Below, piece by piece: positions 17,362 to 26,530 of a stretch of 64,000 nt of DNA. Location: positions 1-64,000 of the forward strand of contig SVLF01000007.1 in the NCBI GenBank assembly GCA_015068085.1, given 5' to 3'. The notes under the pieces were generated by a model. It was not told the DNA's origin, did not search any database, and saw nothing but the letters and a program-made list of their open reading frames with translations. The position numbers were made by a program, and so were the translations under genes. This stretch comes from Oscillospiraceae bacterium (lineage in GTDB: Bacteria; Bacillota; Clostridia; Oscillospirales; JAAYXM01). How positions within the stretch are numbered: position 1 is the stretch's first letter; each line of letters begins with the position of its first letter.

Positions 17362-17880
17362 TCATACCGTTTTTTTCACTGCCATATAGAAGCTTATGCC
17401 GGTTATCGGTGCAAAGGATACGTCAGGCGTGTTATATCTGTCAAGAAAGCGTGCCTGTATTTCATCCGACATGATATATTCGTAAATGAGAAAGCCGCAG
17501 TCAGAAAGAAGCTTTTCCATCTTTTCAAACGGCTCATTCTCCGGGCGATCAAGCACGACAGTGCTTCCCTCTTTGAATATCCGTGAAAGCGCCCCCATCA
17601 GCCCCTGAAGCTTTATAATCGGCATATCAAAGCTTAGTCCTAACATATTGCAAAAACACATTTCATCCTTTGCAAAGCACGGAATTTCGATTTGTGATAT
17701 TCTCCCTTTGCTTGACAGCAAAATGCGCGAGTGGCGCATTCCCTCGGCATCAGGAAGCTTAAACGGCGCAAGGCGCGTGTTAAAATCAACATACTGCTGT
17801 GCACCGAGCTGCTTTGCATTCCGCAATGCCGGAGCCGCATATTCCGCGCGGGCAAGAGTTCCCATAAGTATATTCTGCAT
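17362..17880 (-). CDS. Compact leucine-carboxyl-methyltransferase-like protein lacking the SAM loop
   Basis: The ends resemble class I methyltransferases of the leucine carboxyl methyltransferase (PF04072-type) group. The N-terminus GTLARAEYAAPALRNAKQLGAQQYV normally runs into a glycine-rich SAM loop, and KGSTVVLDRPENEP resembles the later core. Here the text after QQYV is DFNTRLAPFKLPDAEG, with no GxGxD loop, and the protein is 172 aa instead of about 270. It has a good GAGGTG ribosome binding site. It is probably a remnant after N-terminal and internal deletion, or a small non-enzymatic relative. Confidence 0.55.
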   Translation of the reverse strand: MQNILMGTLARAEYAAPALRNAKQLGAQQYVDFNTRLAPFKLPDAEGMRHSRILLSSKGRISQIEIPCFAKDEMCFCNMLGLSFDMPIIKLQGLMGALSRIFKEGSTVVLDRPENEPFEKMEKLLSDCGFLIYEYIMSDEIQARFLDRYNTPDVSFAPITGISFYMAVKKTV

Positions 17881-17903
17881 AAATTTTCACCTCAGTTCGA
17901 CTA

Positions 17904-17927
17904 AAACAGCCCCTTTCGGGGCTGTTT
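17904..17927. terminator. Terminator between gltX and the methyltransferase-like gene
   Basis: AAACAGCCCC-TTTC-GGGGCTGTTT, a perfect 10-bp stem directly after the gltX stop on the minus strand. Confidence 0.8.
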
Positions 17928-17931
17928 GTCT

Positions 17932-19407
17932 TTACGATAGTTTTTCAATTGCGACATCTATTCTGCGGAGAGTTTCTTCTTTTCCGAGAATGTGACAGAA
18001 CTCAACACCGCCTCCGGGCGTTACCTGCTTGCCTGAAAGCGCCGTGCGAAGCGGCCACAGAACAAATCCGTTCTTAAGCTCGTGCTCTGCAATATAGGCA
18101 AAGAGAGTGTCGTGGATACACTCAAAGCTCCAATCGCTTATTCCCTCAATAACCGGGCGAAGCTCACGCAGTGTGACAAGCGCGGTCTCTGCATTCGTCT
18201 TCATCTTCTTGTGGAAATACATCTCGCTGTCATACTCCGGAACAGCGTCAAAGAAATCAACCTGCTCGGGAATATCGGAAAGCCGCTCACATCTCTGCTG
18301 AAGAAGCGGAGCAATGAGATCCGGATTAATGTCGGGGTTCTTTACGCCCTGACGGATATACGGGCGAGCAACCTCTGCAAACTGCTCCGGTGTCATTGCG
18401 CGGATGTACTCTGCATTTATATACTTAAGCTTTGCCGTGTCGAAAATTGCAGGCGACTTTGATATGCCGCGAAGCTCGAAAATATCGACAAGCTCGGAAA
18501 GCGAGAATATTTCCTGCTCACCGCCCGGGCTCCACCCGAGAAGTGTTACATAGTTTACAACGGCATCCTTAAGATAACCTTCGTTTATAAGATCCTCATA
18601 GGACGGGTCTCCGTTGCGCTTTGAAAGCTTATGCTGTGCATCCTTCATAACCGGTGAGCAGTGAACATACGTCGGGATTTCCCAACCGAAAGCCTCATAG
18701 AGAAGATTATATTTCGGCGCGGAAGAAAGATACTCCGAGCCGCGCACGACGTGAGTAATTCCCATAAGGTGATCGTCGATAACGTTTGCGAAGTTATATG
18801 TCGGATACCCGTCGCTCTTTATAAGAATCTGATCGTCAAGGTCTTCATTCGGAACGGTTATATCGCCGTAAACAACATCTGAAAACGTTGTTTCGCCGCT
18901 TTCCGGCATCTTCTGACGAATAACATACGGAACCCCTGCATCAAGTTTCTCCTGAATCTCTTCCGGAGAAAGGCGTGAGCAACGTCCGTCATACTTCGTC
19001 GGTGCATCCCCTTCCTTTTCCTCATGGTCGGTCTTTTCGCAGAAGCAACGGTATGCCGCTCCCTTTTCTATCAAAAGCTCGGCATACTGCTTATACATTC
19101 CCATACGTTCACTCTGAACATACGGACCTACAGGGCCGCCGATATCCGGACCTTCATCGTAGTTAAGTCCCGTTTCGCGGAGCGTGCGGTAGATAAGGTC
19201 AGTAGCTCCCTCAACAAGACGTCCGCGGTCAGTATCCTCGATACGGAGGATAAAATCACCGCCGTTGTGCTTTGCAATCATATAGGTATAGAGAGCTGTG
19301 CGGAGATTGCCTATGTGCATATACCCCGTGGGGCTGGGAGCGAAGCGCGTTCTTACCTTTCCTTTAGGAATACGCGCCTCTGCCTCCTCGTAAAATTTCA
19401 TATCCAT
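17932..19407 (-). CDS. gltX: Glutamate--tRNA ligase
   Basis: This class I aminoacyl-tRNA synthetase charges tRNA-Glu. It is 491 aa with the HIGH-type motif in [20 protein letters not shown] and the KMSKS-type motif in [11 protein letters not shown], followed by the all-helical anticodon-binding domain. AAGGA about 10 nt upstream supports the start. glnS lies immediately upstream on the same strand, so the two may be co-transcribed. Confidence 0.96.
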   Translation of the reverse strand: MDMKFYEEAEARIPKGKVRTRFAPSPTGYMHIGNLRTALYTYMIAKHNGGDFILRIEDTDRGRLVEGATDLIYRTLRETGLNYDEGPDIGGPVGPYVQSERMGMYKQYAELLIEKGAAYRCFCEKTDHEEKEGDAPTKYDGRCSRLSPEEIQEKLDAGVPYVIRQKMPESGETTFSDVVYGDITVPNEDLDDQILIKSDGYPTYNFANVIDDHLMGITHVVRGSEYLSSAPKYNLLYEAFGWEIPTYVHCSPVMKDAQHKLSKRNGDPSYEDLINEGYLKDAVVNYVTLLGWSPGGEQEIFSLSELVDIFELRGISKSPAIFDTAKLKYINAEYIRAMTPEQFAEVARPYIRQGVKNPDINPDLIAPLLQQRCERLSDIPEQVDFFDAVPEYDSEMYFHKKMKTNAETALVTLRELRPVIEGISDWSFECIHDTLFAYIAEHELKNGFVLWPLRTALSGKQVTPGGGVEFCHILGKEETLRRIDVAIEKLS

Positions 19408-19430
19408 TTATCATCAATCCTTATCTTATC

Positions 19431-19452
19431 CCCCGCCGCGTAAGCGGCGGGG
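19431..19452. terminator. GC-rich hairpin between glnS and gltX
   Basis: CCCCGCCGC-GTAA-GCGGCGGGG, a perfect 9-bp stem. No clear T-run follows on the minus strand, so it may only partly terminate glnS transcription. Confidence 0.55.
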
Positions 19453-19482
19453 TAATATTGCTTAAATATTTCAAAACTATAT

Positions 19483-21156
19483 TTATTTTTTCTTCGCCCA
19501 TGAATCCTTGAGCGATACTGTGCGGTTAAACACAAGCTTTTCTTCTGTTGAAAGCTTTGTATCAAGACAGAAATAACCGTTGCGGAGGAACTGGTAATGT
19601 CCGTCACCAAGGCCGTCTTTTATAGCAGATTCACATTTGCAGCCTGAGAGAATTTCAAGCGAATCGGGGTTGATGTTGTCCGTAAACGCACCGCCCTCGG
19701 GGAACTCGCCCGGATTTTCCGCGTTGAACAGATTCTCATAAAGGCGAACCTCCGCATCAACCGCGTCATGCGCCGATACCCAATGGATTGTACCCTTTAC
19801 CTTGCGCTTGTCGGGCGTATCACCGCCACGGGATTCGGGATCGTACTCTGCATGGATAACAGTTACATTGCCGTTCTCATCGGTCTCAAAGCTCTTGCAG
19901 GTAACATAATACGCATACTTAAGGCGAACTTCGTTTCCGGGGAACATTCTGAAATATCCCTTGACCGGCTCTGCAAGGAAGTCCTCCCGCTCGATATAAA
20001 GCTCACGCGAGAAGGTAACCTTATGTGTTCCGCTGTTCTCGTCAGCCGGATTGTTCTGTGCGTCAAAGGTCTCCGTCTGCCCTTCTGGGTAATTGTCGAT
20101 AACAAGCTTTATAGGACGGAGAACAACCATCATACGCATCGCGTTTTCGTTAAGATCCTCGCGGATGCAATGTTCAAGGAAACCGTAGTCAACGGTGTTA
20201 TATGCCTTTGAAACGCCGATTCTCTCGCAGAAGTTGCGGATGGAGCGCGGAGTATAGCCGCGGCGGCGTAGTCCCGAAAGCGTCGGCATACGCGGATCAT
20301 CCCAACCGTCAACGTGCTTTTCCTCAACAAGCTGGCGGAGATAGCGCTTGGACATAACTGTGTTTGTAACATTAAGGCGCGAGAACTCAATCTGGCGCGG
20401 CGGATTTTCAAATCCTATCTCCCGTACCACCCAGTCATAAAGCGGACGGTGGTTTTCAAACTCGATTGAGCAGAGGGAATGGGTAATGCCCTCAAGCGCG
20501 TCCTGAATCGGGTGTGCATAGTCGTAAAGCGGATAGATGCACCACTTATCACCCTGACGGTGGTGGTGAGTGTGCAGAATTCTGTATATTGCCGGATCGC
20601 GCATATTCATATTCGGAGATGCCATATCAATCTTTGCGCGGAGAGTGTGGCTACCGTCCGGAAATTCGCCGTTCTTCATACGCTCAAACAAATCGAGGTT
20701 TTCCTCAACGGAGCGGTCCCGGTACGGGCTGTTCTTGCCCGGCTCTGTGAGCGTACCGCGATACTCACGCATTTCATCTGCAGAAAGATCGCAGACGTAT
20801 GCCTTGCCGCGTTTGATAAGCTCTATTGCAAACTCATAGCATTTGTCGAAATAATCCGAGCCGTAGAAGATGCCGCCGTTAGGCTCAGCACCGAGCCAGC
20901 GAAGATCCTCTTCTATTGAACGGACATATTCATCATCCTCGCGGACGGGGTTTGTGTCGTCATAGCGAAGATTGAAAAGACCGTTATATTTCTGTGCAAC
21001 GCCTGCCGAAATCCAGATAGCCTTTGCACTGCCGATATGCAGATAGCCGTTCGGCTCCGGCGGAAAGCGCGTGTGAATCTTTGTTAATCCCTTTTTCTCA
21101 ATATCCTCATTTATCGCCTCGTGGATAAAATTGGTTGGGCTTGTGTTTACGTCCAT
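19483..21156 (-). CDS. glnS: Glutamine--tRNA ligase
   Basis: GlnRS charges tRNA-Gln directly. The 557-aa protein has [17 protein letters not shown] (HIGH motif), the long GlnRS insert, [12 protein letters not shown] (KMSKS motif) and C-terminal beta-barrel anticodon domains ([15 protein letters not shown]). Most Firmicutes lack GlnRS and use misacylation by GluRS plus GatCAB. A true GlnRS beside GltX is therefore notable and points to acquisition in this lineage. The GAGGTAGTTTGACATA region upstream supports the ATG at 21156. Confidence 0.95.
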   Translation of the reverse strand: MDVNTSPTNFIHEAINEDIEKKGLTKIHTRFPPEPNGYLHIGSAKAIWISAGVAQKYNGLFNLRYDDTNPVREDDEYVRSIEEDLRWLGAEPNGGIFYGSDYFDKCYEFAIELIKRGKAYVCDLSADEMREYRGTLTEPGKNSPYRDRSVEENLDLFERMKNGEFPDGSHTLRAKIDMASPNMNMRDPAIYRILHTHHHRQGDKWCIYPLYDYAHPIQDALEGITHSLCSIEFENHRPLYDWVVREIGFENPPRQIEFSRLNVTNTVMSKRYLRQLVEEKHVDGWDDPRMPTLSGLRRRGYTPRSIRNFCERIGVSKAYNTVDYGFLEHCIREDLNENAMRMMVVLRPIKLVIDNYPEGQTETFDAQNNPADENSGTHKVTFSRELYIEREDFLAEPVKGYFRMFPGNEVRLKYAYYVTCKSFETDENGNVTVIHAEYDPESRGGDTPDKRKVKGTIHWVSAHDAVDAEVRLYENLFNAENPGEFPEGGAFTDNINPDSLEILSGCKCESAIKDGLGDGHYQFLRNGYFCLDTKLSTEEKLVFNRTVSLKDSWAKKK

Positions 21157-21260
21157 TATGTCAAACTACCTCCGATTTTTTACAGTTCACATTATTCTAA
21201 ACTATATTTTACCACACTTTGTATGCAATACTCAATAGTAAATTTGAAATAATTCAGCAA

Positions 21261-21296
21261 AAAAATCCGAGCGACCTGTTTATCGTTCGGATTTTT
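21261..21296 (-). terminator. Terminator of the small helical-protein gene
   Basis: AAAAATCCGAGCGA pairs with TCGTTCGGATTTTT. On the minus strand it ends in a T-run after the stop at 21327. Confidence 0.8.
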
Positions 21297-21326
21297 ATGT
21301 TGTACTGCGCATCGGTGAAGCCTTTC

Positions 21327-21590
21327 TTACAGCGGCGGTTCTGCCAACGCATCAAGCAGAAATTTTGTTGCAAAGCGTATTCCCTTTTCAAACGCTTTTT
21401 CAGAAGAATATCCACTTAACTCATTTATGTTTTCTTCATATTCTTCCAGCATCGCACGTTGCTCTTCATTGAGAGACGAGATTAGTTTACTGAGACTCGC
21501 CTCTGTTTTTTTCACTGCATCCTGCATTTCGCAGACTCTTTCGTTACGGTTTTCAAACAAATACGTATTCCACAAATCTGAAAGAAACAT
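21327..21590 (-). CDS. Small helical protein, DUF6809-like
   Basis: This 87-aa, almost entirely helical cytosolic protein of unknown function contains SKLISSLNEEQRAMLEEYEENINELSGYSSEKAFEKGIRFATKFLLDAL. The pattern (short N-terminal motif, long amphipathic helix, then F-x-x-G-x-R/F-A) resembles the small DUF6809 proteins common in gut Clostridia; I recall this family from memory only. AGGAGGTGGGAAT precedes the ATG at 21590. The longer ORF start in the track has no ribosome binding site. Confidence 0.7.
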   Translation of the reverse strand: MFLSDLWNTYLFENRNERVCEMQDAVKKTEASLSKLISSLNEEQRAMLEEYEENINELSGYSSEKAFEKGIRFATKFLLDALAEPPL

Positions 21591-21867
21591 ATTCCCACCT
21601 CCTGTCGCAAATAAAAAGTGCGCAGCCGAAGCTACGCACGAAAAATGCATAACTCCGATTTGCTGCGACACAAAGTTTTCTCATAACACAGGTATGTGAA
21701 AATAGAGCATGCATTTTTACCGAAAGGCAAAAAAACACACCAGTGCTATTGAGAAAATATTAACCTTTATGTCGCAGTTTTATTTTACCACAGTTTCTTT
21801 CTTTTTGCAATAAATTCAGACAAAATTTTTCCGCAAATCCCGAAGCTCTGCTTCATTGTATTTTCCC

Positions 21868-21896
21868 TTGAACAAAAAACGCATTTATGGTACAAT
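21868..21896 (+). promoter_or_regulatory. mntA-hepT promoter, second copy of the 29-bp promoter motif
   Basis: TTGAAC-17 nt-TACAAT with TGG before the -10. The spacer AAAAAACGCATTTATGG closely matches those at 5892 and 39456. Confidence 0.75.
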
Positions 21897-21931
21897 AAAC
21901 ATATACCACATCAGTGCGAGGTGTTACTACG

Positions 21932-22231
21932 ATGGATAACAAAACATTCGGGTTGCGCGAAGGCGTGTTGGAAAAGATAATAGAAATTGGAATCGGCTAC
22001 GATGCCGAGCGGTTGGTTATCTTTGGCTCACGTGCCCGCGGAGATTATAAAGAAAGAAGCGATATTGATATAGCCATATACGGCGGAAACACGGATAATT
22101 TCTCGCTCGATGTTGATGAATTTGTTCCGACGCTCCTGAAATTTGATGTTGTTAATATGAACAAGCCCGTACAGAAAGAGCTCCGTGACTCAATAGAAAA
22201 AGAAGGTGTCGTAATTTATGAAAAAGTATGA
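21932..22231 (+). CDS. mntA: MntA-type nucleotidyltransferase antitoxin
   Basis: This 99-aa minimal nucleotidyltransferase has the defining GSx10DxD motif (GSRARGDYKERSDIDIAI). In characterised MntA-HepT systems, MntA neutralises the HepT RNase by adding AMP residues to a tyrosine in its active-site motif. I chose ATG 21932, which has a GAGGTG site, over the upstream start. The gene overlaps hepT by 14 bp, so the pair is translationally coupled. Confidence 0.88.
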   Translation: MDNKTFGLREGVLEKIIEIGIGYDAERLVIFGSRARGDYKERSDIDIAIYGGNTDNFSLDVDEFVPTLLKFDVVNMNKPVQKELRDSIEKEGVVIYEKV

Positions 22232-22610
22232 AAACTTTTGCCGTGCGTATAAAAATCTTGAAGAATCCATAATTTTAGAACCACCGTATGATACGGTTAC
22301 GCTTACCGGACTTGTTGCGCTTTTTGAGATAACGTTTGAACAGTCGTGGGAAATGATAAAAGAAATTCTCGAATATCACGGCTATGAGCAAAGCAACACC
22401 GGATCACCGAGAATTGTAATTAAAACCGCTTTTCAGGCAGGTATGATTGATGATGAAGAAACCTGGCTTATGGCTCTTGCCGCACGAAACAACGTCGCTC
22501 ATTCATACAACGAGGATATAGCACTCAGCATTGTCCGTGAAACGAAGGACATTTATGCCGGTATGTTTAAAAAGCTAAAAGAAACAGTTGAAAAAGCCTG
22601 GATTAAGTAA
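22218..22610 (+). CDS. hepT: HEPN-domain toxin HepT (HI0074-type)
   Basis: This 130-aa helical protein of the nucleotidyltransferase substrate-binding/HI0074 group carries the HEPN RNase motif Rx4HxY exactly (RNNVAHSY, near residue 95). The final tyrosine is the residue AMPylated by MntA in studied systems. In the absence of MntA, HepT proteins cleave RNA. The gene order antitoxin then toxin and the 14-bp overlap fit an MntA-HepT toxin-antitoxin operon. Confidence 0.88.
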   Translation: MKKYENFCRAYKNLEESIILEPPYDTVTLTGLVALFEITFEQSWEMIKEILEYHGYEQSNTGSPRIVIKTAFQAGMIDDEETWLMALAARNNVAHSYNEDIALSIVRETKDIYAGMFKKLKETVEKAWIK

Positions 22611-22618
22611 CAAATCGC

Positions 22619-22666
22619 AAATAACGCAGCTCCACCGAATTTATATCGGCGTAAGCTGCGTTATTT
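22619..22666. terminator. Bidirectional terminator between hepT and mazF
   Basis: AAATAACGCAGCT pairs with AGCTGCGTTATTT, with a second inner ACCGA/TCGG pairing. It serves both convergent operons. Confidence 0.8.
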
Positions 22667-22680
22667 TACACAAAATTTTA

Positions 22681-23025
22681 TTATATATCAAAATAGTTTC
22701 GCAGGGCTTCCGTTATTTCCTCTTGTTTTGCAACATCCGTAAGCGCAGACACCTTATTGAGAAGTCTGTCGTGCGAAACCGTGCGTATCTGCTGTACCAT
22801 TACAACAGACAGCTTAGGAAGCCCACTTTCGACCTGCTTCAAAAGTATTTCTGTCGGATAAATCTTATCTCCCGGCTTTACGCTCGAAAGAGGCAAAACC
22901 GTCGAAACCGGAATGTTATGATTTACGGCATCTGTGGAAATAACCATAACGGGTCTTGTTCCGCGTTGTTCACTTCCCTTTGTCGGGTCGAGATTACAGA
23001 AATATATTTCCCATTTGTTTACCAT
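22681..23025 (-). CDS. MazF/PemK-family mRNA interferase toxin
   Basis: This 114-aa protein with the MazF fold contains WEIYFCNLDPTKGSEQRGTRPVMVIS (loop with the conserved G-S-E-Q-x-G-x-R-P signature) and VMVQQIRTVSHDRL, which carries the conserved late active-site-region pattern. MazF-type enzymes cut single-stranded RNA at short sequences. GTG/ATG choices upstream are ambiguous; ATG 23025 places the start 7 bp inside the antitoxin gene, typical of coupling. It is the second gene of the pair with the 23019-23288 antitoxin. Confidence 0.88.
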   Translation of the reverse strand: MVNKWEIYFCNLDPTKGSEQRGTRPVMVISTDAVNHNIPVSTVLPLSSVKPGDKIYPTEILLKQVESGLPKLSVVMVQQIRTVSHDRLLNKVSALTDVAKQEEITEALRNYFDI

Positions 23026-23288
23026 TCTCCCTGTACCTCGCTGTCCGATAATGAAAAATCTTCTGCACATCGGCTTGTTCTCTCAATAAAGGCTTCATCC
23101 GCTGCAGCTTTTTTCATCTGTGCCGCATACTGAGCTTTCTTTATCTGCTTGAGATATTCATCAACAGCCTGACGGATGCCATAATTTACAGACGGAATAA
23201 GATTTTCACCGGCGAGCGCTTTAAGGTCATTAAGCGCAGCAACTGGAAGCGTTGCGGTATATCTCGTTGTTTCTGTGTAGTTCATCAT
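23019..23288 (-). CDS. Ribbon-helix-helix-like antitoxin of the MazF toxin
   Basis: This 90-aa protein starts MMNYTETTRYTATLPVAALNDLKALAGENLI, a beta strand then helices as in ribbon-helix-helix DNA-binding antitoxins. It ends in a charged, likely disordered tail (CAEDFSLSDSEVQGEW) that would wrap the toxin. GAGGTGATATTG upstream supports the paired ATGs at 23288/23285; the much longer ORF in the track is spurious upstream of this. It should bind MazF and autorepress the operon. Confidence 0.8.
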   Translation of the reverse strand: MMNYTETTRYTATLPVAALNDLKALAGENLIPSVNYGIRQAVDEYLKQIKKAQYAAQMKKAAADEAFIERTSRCAEDFSLSDSEVQGEW

Positions 23289-23484
23289 CAATATCACCTC
23301 AATTACAGTATACACTATATCATCCAAAATATCAACACTATTTTGATGATTTTTACGCATCACATTTTGCATCTTTTTATGCACCTTGCGGAACAAACCG
23401 CAAGGTGCTTGATTTTTGTACTTGCCTTTTTGCAAAGCACAGCTCATTTTTGCATATACTGCTTTTGTAAAGGGGAGATTACTT

Positions 23485-23925
23485 ATGCCGTTTTCCGACA
23501 GAGAGCTGCTTGCACGGCTTATCCAGTGCGAGGCAGGAGGCGAAGGCGACACCGGTATGCAGGCTGTTGCAAGCGTTATTATGAACCGTGTGTATGCGCC
23601 CGACGGAGAATACGCCCGCGTCGGTCAGCAGAATATCCGCAACATCATCTTTCAGCCCGGTCAGTTTGAATGTGCAACGGACTATTACAACAACCGCTAC
23701 AACCCGCAGAACATATATAATATGAACCCCGAGCAGATACATTACGATATCGCCGACTGGGCAATCGCAGGCAACCGTCTTTCCCCGCTCGGTACGGCAC
23801 TGTGGTTTTTCAACCCCTTCTCACCCGAATGCAGAGAGAATTTTCCGAGCGGAGTGGGCGTTTTTGCCGTGAGAGTGGGCGAACACTGCTTTTACAACCC
23901 TACGGAAGCGTATTCAGATACTTAA
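23485..23925 (+). CDS. cwlJ: Spore cortex-lytic cell wall hydrolase (CwlJ-like)
   Basis: This 146-aa hydrolase-2/SleB family protein contains SDRELLARLIQCEAGGEGDTGMQAVASVIMNRV with the catalytic glutamate in QCEAGGE, and later GTALWFFNP. It degrades muramic-delta-lactam cortex during spore germination. It has no signal peptide and no peptidoglycan-binding domain, which fits CwlJ (deposited in the coat from the mother cell) rather than SleB. The next gene encodes a GerQ-like coat protein, the known partner needed for CwlJ localisation. AAGGGGAGA supports ATG 23485. Confidence 0.88.
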   Translation: MPFSDRELLARLIQCEAGGEGDTGMQAVASVIMNRVYAPDGEYARVGQQNIRNIIFQPGQFECATDYYNNRYNPQNIYNMNPEQIHYDIADWAIAGNRLSPLGTALWFFNPFSPECRENFPSGVGVFAVRVGEHCFYNPTEAYSDT

Positions 23926-23946
23926 TTTATATATGGAGTGATTTTT

Positions 23947-24273
23947 ATGGATTCATTAAACCCGAGAATGAACTTTACACAGCCGAGACCTCAAAATGAT
24001 TTTTATGAGCTCAGTGGCACACCTTCCGCTCAGCAATCACAGGTGCTGATGCTCGGCGAACAGTTGCAATCCTCAATCGGCTATTATGTGAGCTGCGAGT
24101 TCTTAATCGGCACGCAGATACTTGAAACGCGCGACGGAATTCTCGCTAAGGTCGGAACAAATTTTCTCACGCTGTATCAGCCAAACCTCGAGCGCTATAT
24201 TGTCTGCGACTTGTATGCACTTAAATTCATAACGATTTATAACAGCACAACTGTCCCAAGCCTGAACAGATAA
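23947..24273 (+). CDS. gerQ: GerQ-like spore coat protein
   Basis: This 108-aa protein has a low-complexity N-terminus and a C-terminal GerQ-type domain (GYYVSCEFLIGTQILETRDGILAKVGTNFLTLYQPNLERYIVCDLYALKFITIY). GerQ is a crosslinked coat protein required for CwlJ to assemble into the spore coat. It begins 22 bp after cwlJ with GGAG 8 nt before ATG 23947, so the pair is an operon. Bacillus GerQ is longer (about 180 aa), mainly in the N-terminal Pro/Gln-rich part. Confidence 0.78.
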   Translation: MDSLNPRMNFTQPRPQNDFYELSGTPSAQQSQVLMLGEQLQSSIGYYVSCEFLIGTQILETRDGILAKVGTNFLTLYQPNLERYIVCDLYALKFITIYNSTTVPSLNR

Positions 24274-24282
24274 AGAGAAAAG

Positions 24283-24308
24283 ATGCGGCAGAATCATTTC
24301 TGCCGCAT
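24283..24308. terminator. Bidirectional terminator between gerQ and the Na/Pi transporter
   Basis: ATGCGGCAGAA-4 nt-TTCTGCCGCAT, a perfect 11-bp stem between convergent genes, with pyrimidine-rich sequence on both sides. Confidence 0.75.
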
Positions 24309-24319
24309 TCGCTCTCTTT

Positions 24320-26080
24320 TTATACCTTTGAAAGAACATACTTTTCTGCGTATTTGTTGAAGTCGTCAACAAACTCTCCCGTAATGGAGTGCTTGACCTG
24401 ATTGAGGTATCCGTGCGTGTTGAGTTCTTCTTTTCTGATCTGAATTATGCATACCGCAATGTTCGAGCAATGGTCCGAAACTCTTTCGCAGTTCGTTAGA
24501 ACGTCTGAGAGGATAAAGCCAAGCTCTATAGTGCAGTTGCCTTCCTTAAGGCGCTTGATATGACGTGCCTTGATATCACTTCCGAGACCGTCGATAACCT
24601 GCTCAAGCGGCTCGACGTGTGCAGCAAGCTGCGCATCGTCCTGACCGAATGAGCGGATAGCAATGTCAAGAATTTCTTCAACCGCCGCAACGAGGATATG
24701 TAAGTCTGCCTTTGCTTCGTCGGAGAAGCTTATTCCCTTCTCGTCCATTTCGCGTGCGGTTTTGAGAAGGTTTACGGCATGGTCGCCTATTCGCTCAAAA
24801 TCTCCGATTGTATAAAGAAGTCTTGAAATCTCGCGGCTCTCGTCTTCGGATACGCCAAGCCCCGACAGCTTTACGAGGTATGTGCCGAGCTTGTCCTCAT
24901 AAGTGTCGATTCTCGCTTCAGCATCTTCGATTTCCTGTGCACGTTTTTCCGAGAAATCCCACATCAGCTCTGCTGCATCGTGGAAGGTTGCTTTCGCAAG
25001 CACTGCCATTTCTCCGGCTATGCCTTTGCAACGCTCAATTGCAAAGCTCGGGGTGTTGAGCAGACGCTCATCAAGGAAGTTCGTTGCATCCTCAGGTGCG
25101 CTATCCGGTACGGAAATCGTTGCAAGATGACCGAGCTGCTTTGAAAACGGAAGAAGCAGAAAGGTTGAAAACACATTAAACATTGAATGAACAACCGCAA
25201 TATCAACAGCAGACATCGACATTGTTTTAAAGCTGAAATCAAAGAAAAGGTCAAGACCGTAGAACAAAACAAAAACGATTATAACGCCGATTATATTGAA
25301 ATACAGATGGACAAGCGCCGCTCTTCTCGCATTCTTTTTCGCACCGATGCACGAGATAAGCGTTGTTGTACACGAACCGATGTTCTGACCGAGAATCATC
25401 GGTATTGCGAAGCCATATGTAACATTACCCGCAACAGCCATCGCCTGCATAATACCAACGGATGCAGATGAGCTCTGCAAAAGCGTGGTAAGAGCAAAGC
25501 CTGCAAACATACCGAGAATGGGATTTGTGAACATAAGAAGGAAATCCTCAAACCCCTGAAGGCTTGTTATCGGCTCCATAGCGTCAATCATCGTATTCAT
25601 ACCGACCATAAGCACGCCGAAACCGACAAGTATCGAGCCGATATCGCGCTTTTTGCTCTTCTTTGAAAGCATTATCATCGCAATGCCGACAAACGCAAAA
25701 AGCGGAGCAAAGTTTGACGGCTTTAAAAGCTGAACAAAAAAGCTGTCGCCCTGAATACCCGTAAGGCTGAGTATCCACGCCGTCGCTGTTGTACCGATGT
25801 TTGCACCCATAATAATTCCTATCGCCTGTGCAAGCTTCATTATGCCGGAGTTTACAAAGCCGACAACCATAACCGTCGTCGCGGCGCTGGACTGGATAAT
25901 TGCCGTTACAACAGCGCCGAGCAAAACACCCTTGAATATTTTGTCGGACAGGCGTTCCAGAATTCCCTCAAGCTTGCTTCCTGAAACGCGCTCAAGCCCC
26001 GAGCCCATTACCTTCATTCCGTAAAGGAACAGGGCAATACCGCCAAGAAGCTCAAAAATCGTAAAAATGTCAATACTCAC
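24320..26080 (-). CDS. Na+/phosphate cotransporter with PhoU-like domain
   Basis: This 586-aa membrane protein has two Na/Pi-cotransporter repeats in the first 310 residues. The repeat signatures are GAVVTAIIQSSAATTVMVVGFV and ALTTLLQSSSASVGIMQAMA, each with the conserved QSSS/QSSA substrate motif. The last 230 residues form a PhoU-like helical domain (LLYTIGDFERIGDHAVNL, LTNCERVSDHCSNIAVCI). It exchanges phosphate across the cytoplasmic membrane with sodium. The C-terminal PhoU-like part may gate activity. No other pho genes are adjacent. Confidence 0.92.
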   Translation of the reverse strand: MSIDIFTIFELLGGIALFLYGMKVMGSGLERVSGSKLEGILERLSDKIFKGVLLGAVVTAIIQSSAATTVMVVGFVNSGIMKLAQAIGIIMGANIGTTATAWILSLTGIQGDSFFVQLLKPSNFAPLFAFVGIAMIMLSKKSKKRDIGSILVGFGVLMVGMNTMIDAMEPITSLQGFEDFLLMFTNPILGMFAGFALTTLLQSSSASVGIMQAMAVAGNVTYGFAIPMILGQNIGSCTTTLISCIGAKKNARRAALVHLYFNIIGVIIVFVLFYGLDLFFDFSFKTMSMSAVDIAVVHSMFNVFSTFLLLPFSKQLGHLATISVPDSAPEDATNFLDERLLNTPSFAIERCKGIAGEMAVLAKATFHDAAELMWDFSEKRAQEIEDAEARIDTYEDKLGTYLVKLSGLGVSEDESREISRLLYTIGDFERIGDHAVNLLKTAREMDEKGISFSDEAKADLHILVAAVEEILDIAIRSFGQDDAQLAAHVEPLEQVIDGLGSDIKARHIKRLKEGNCTIELGFILSDVLTNCERVSDHCSNIAVCIIQIRKEELNTHGYLNQVKHSITGEFVDDFNKYAEKYVLSKV

Positions 26081-26305
26081 GCAAATTCTCCTTTCTTCTC
26101 CGAAAGCGTTATATTTTTTAATTTACTCCGAGTATATCATAACACAATTTATAATGGCGTTCAATAGATTAAAAAAATGAAATTTGCAATTTTATACAAC
26201 GCCTTTTCGTGCAGATTGACGGAGAGGAAGTTTCTTGTGAGTATGAAACCGGAAAGGTGAATTTTCCTTCTATCGCAAATAATTTTCCAAATAGCAAAAA
26301 AAGAG

Positions 26306-26334
26306 TTGACAATATTATATATTCGGGATATAAT
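26306..26334 (+). promoter_or_regulatory. tRNA-Ala promoter
   Basis: Perfect consensus TTGACA-17 nt-TATAAT, with the -10 box 13 bp before the tRNA 5' end. Positions 26081-26305 contain no gene I can support. Confidence 0.85.
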
Positions 26335-26347
26335 TATATAGTTATTT

Positions 26348-26423
<76 letters not shown>

Positions 26424-26427
<4 letters not shown>

Positions 26428-26458
26428 CCTTGGAATCATTGCGGTTTCAAGGTGTTTT
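26424..26458 (+). terminator. Element-supplied terminator for tRNA-Ala
   Basis: AACACCTT...AAGGTGTT followed by TTTGCTATTT starts in the last bases of attL and extends into the element. It replaces the original terminator, which has been displaced to beyond attR. Confidence 0.65.
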
Positions 26459-26530
26459 GCTATTTGTGGCGTGCTTTTTCAGAGCGCTTGAATGATTGTA
26501 AAATTTCTATTATTCAAGAGGTGCAGATTT

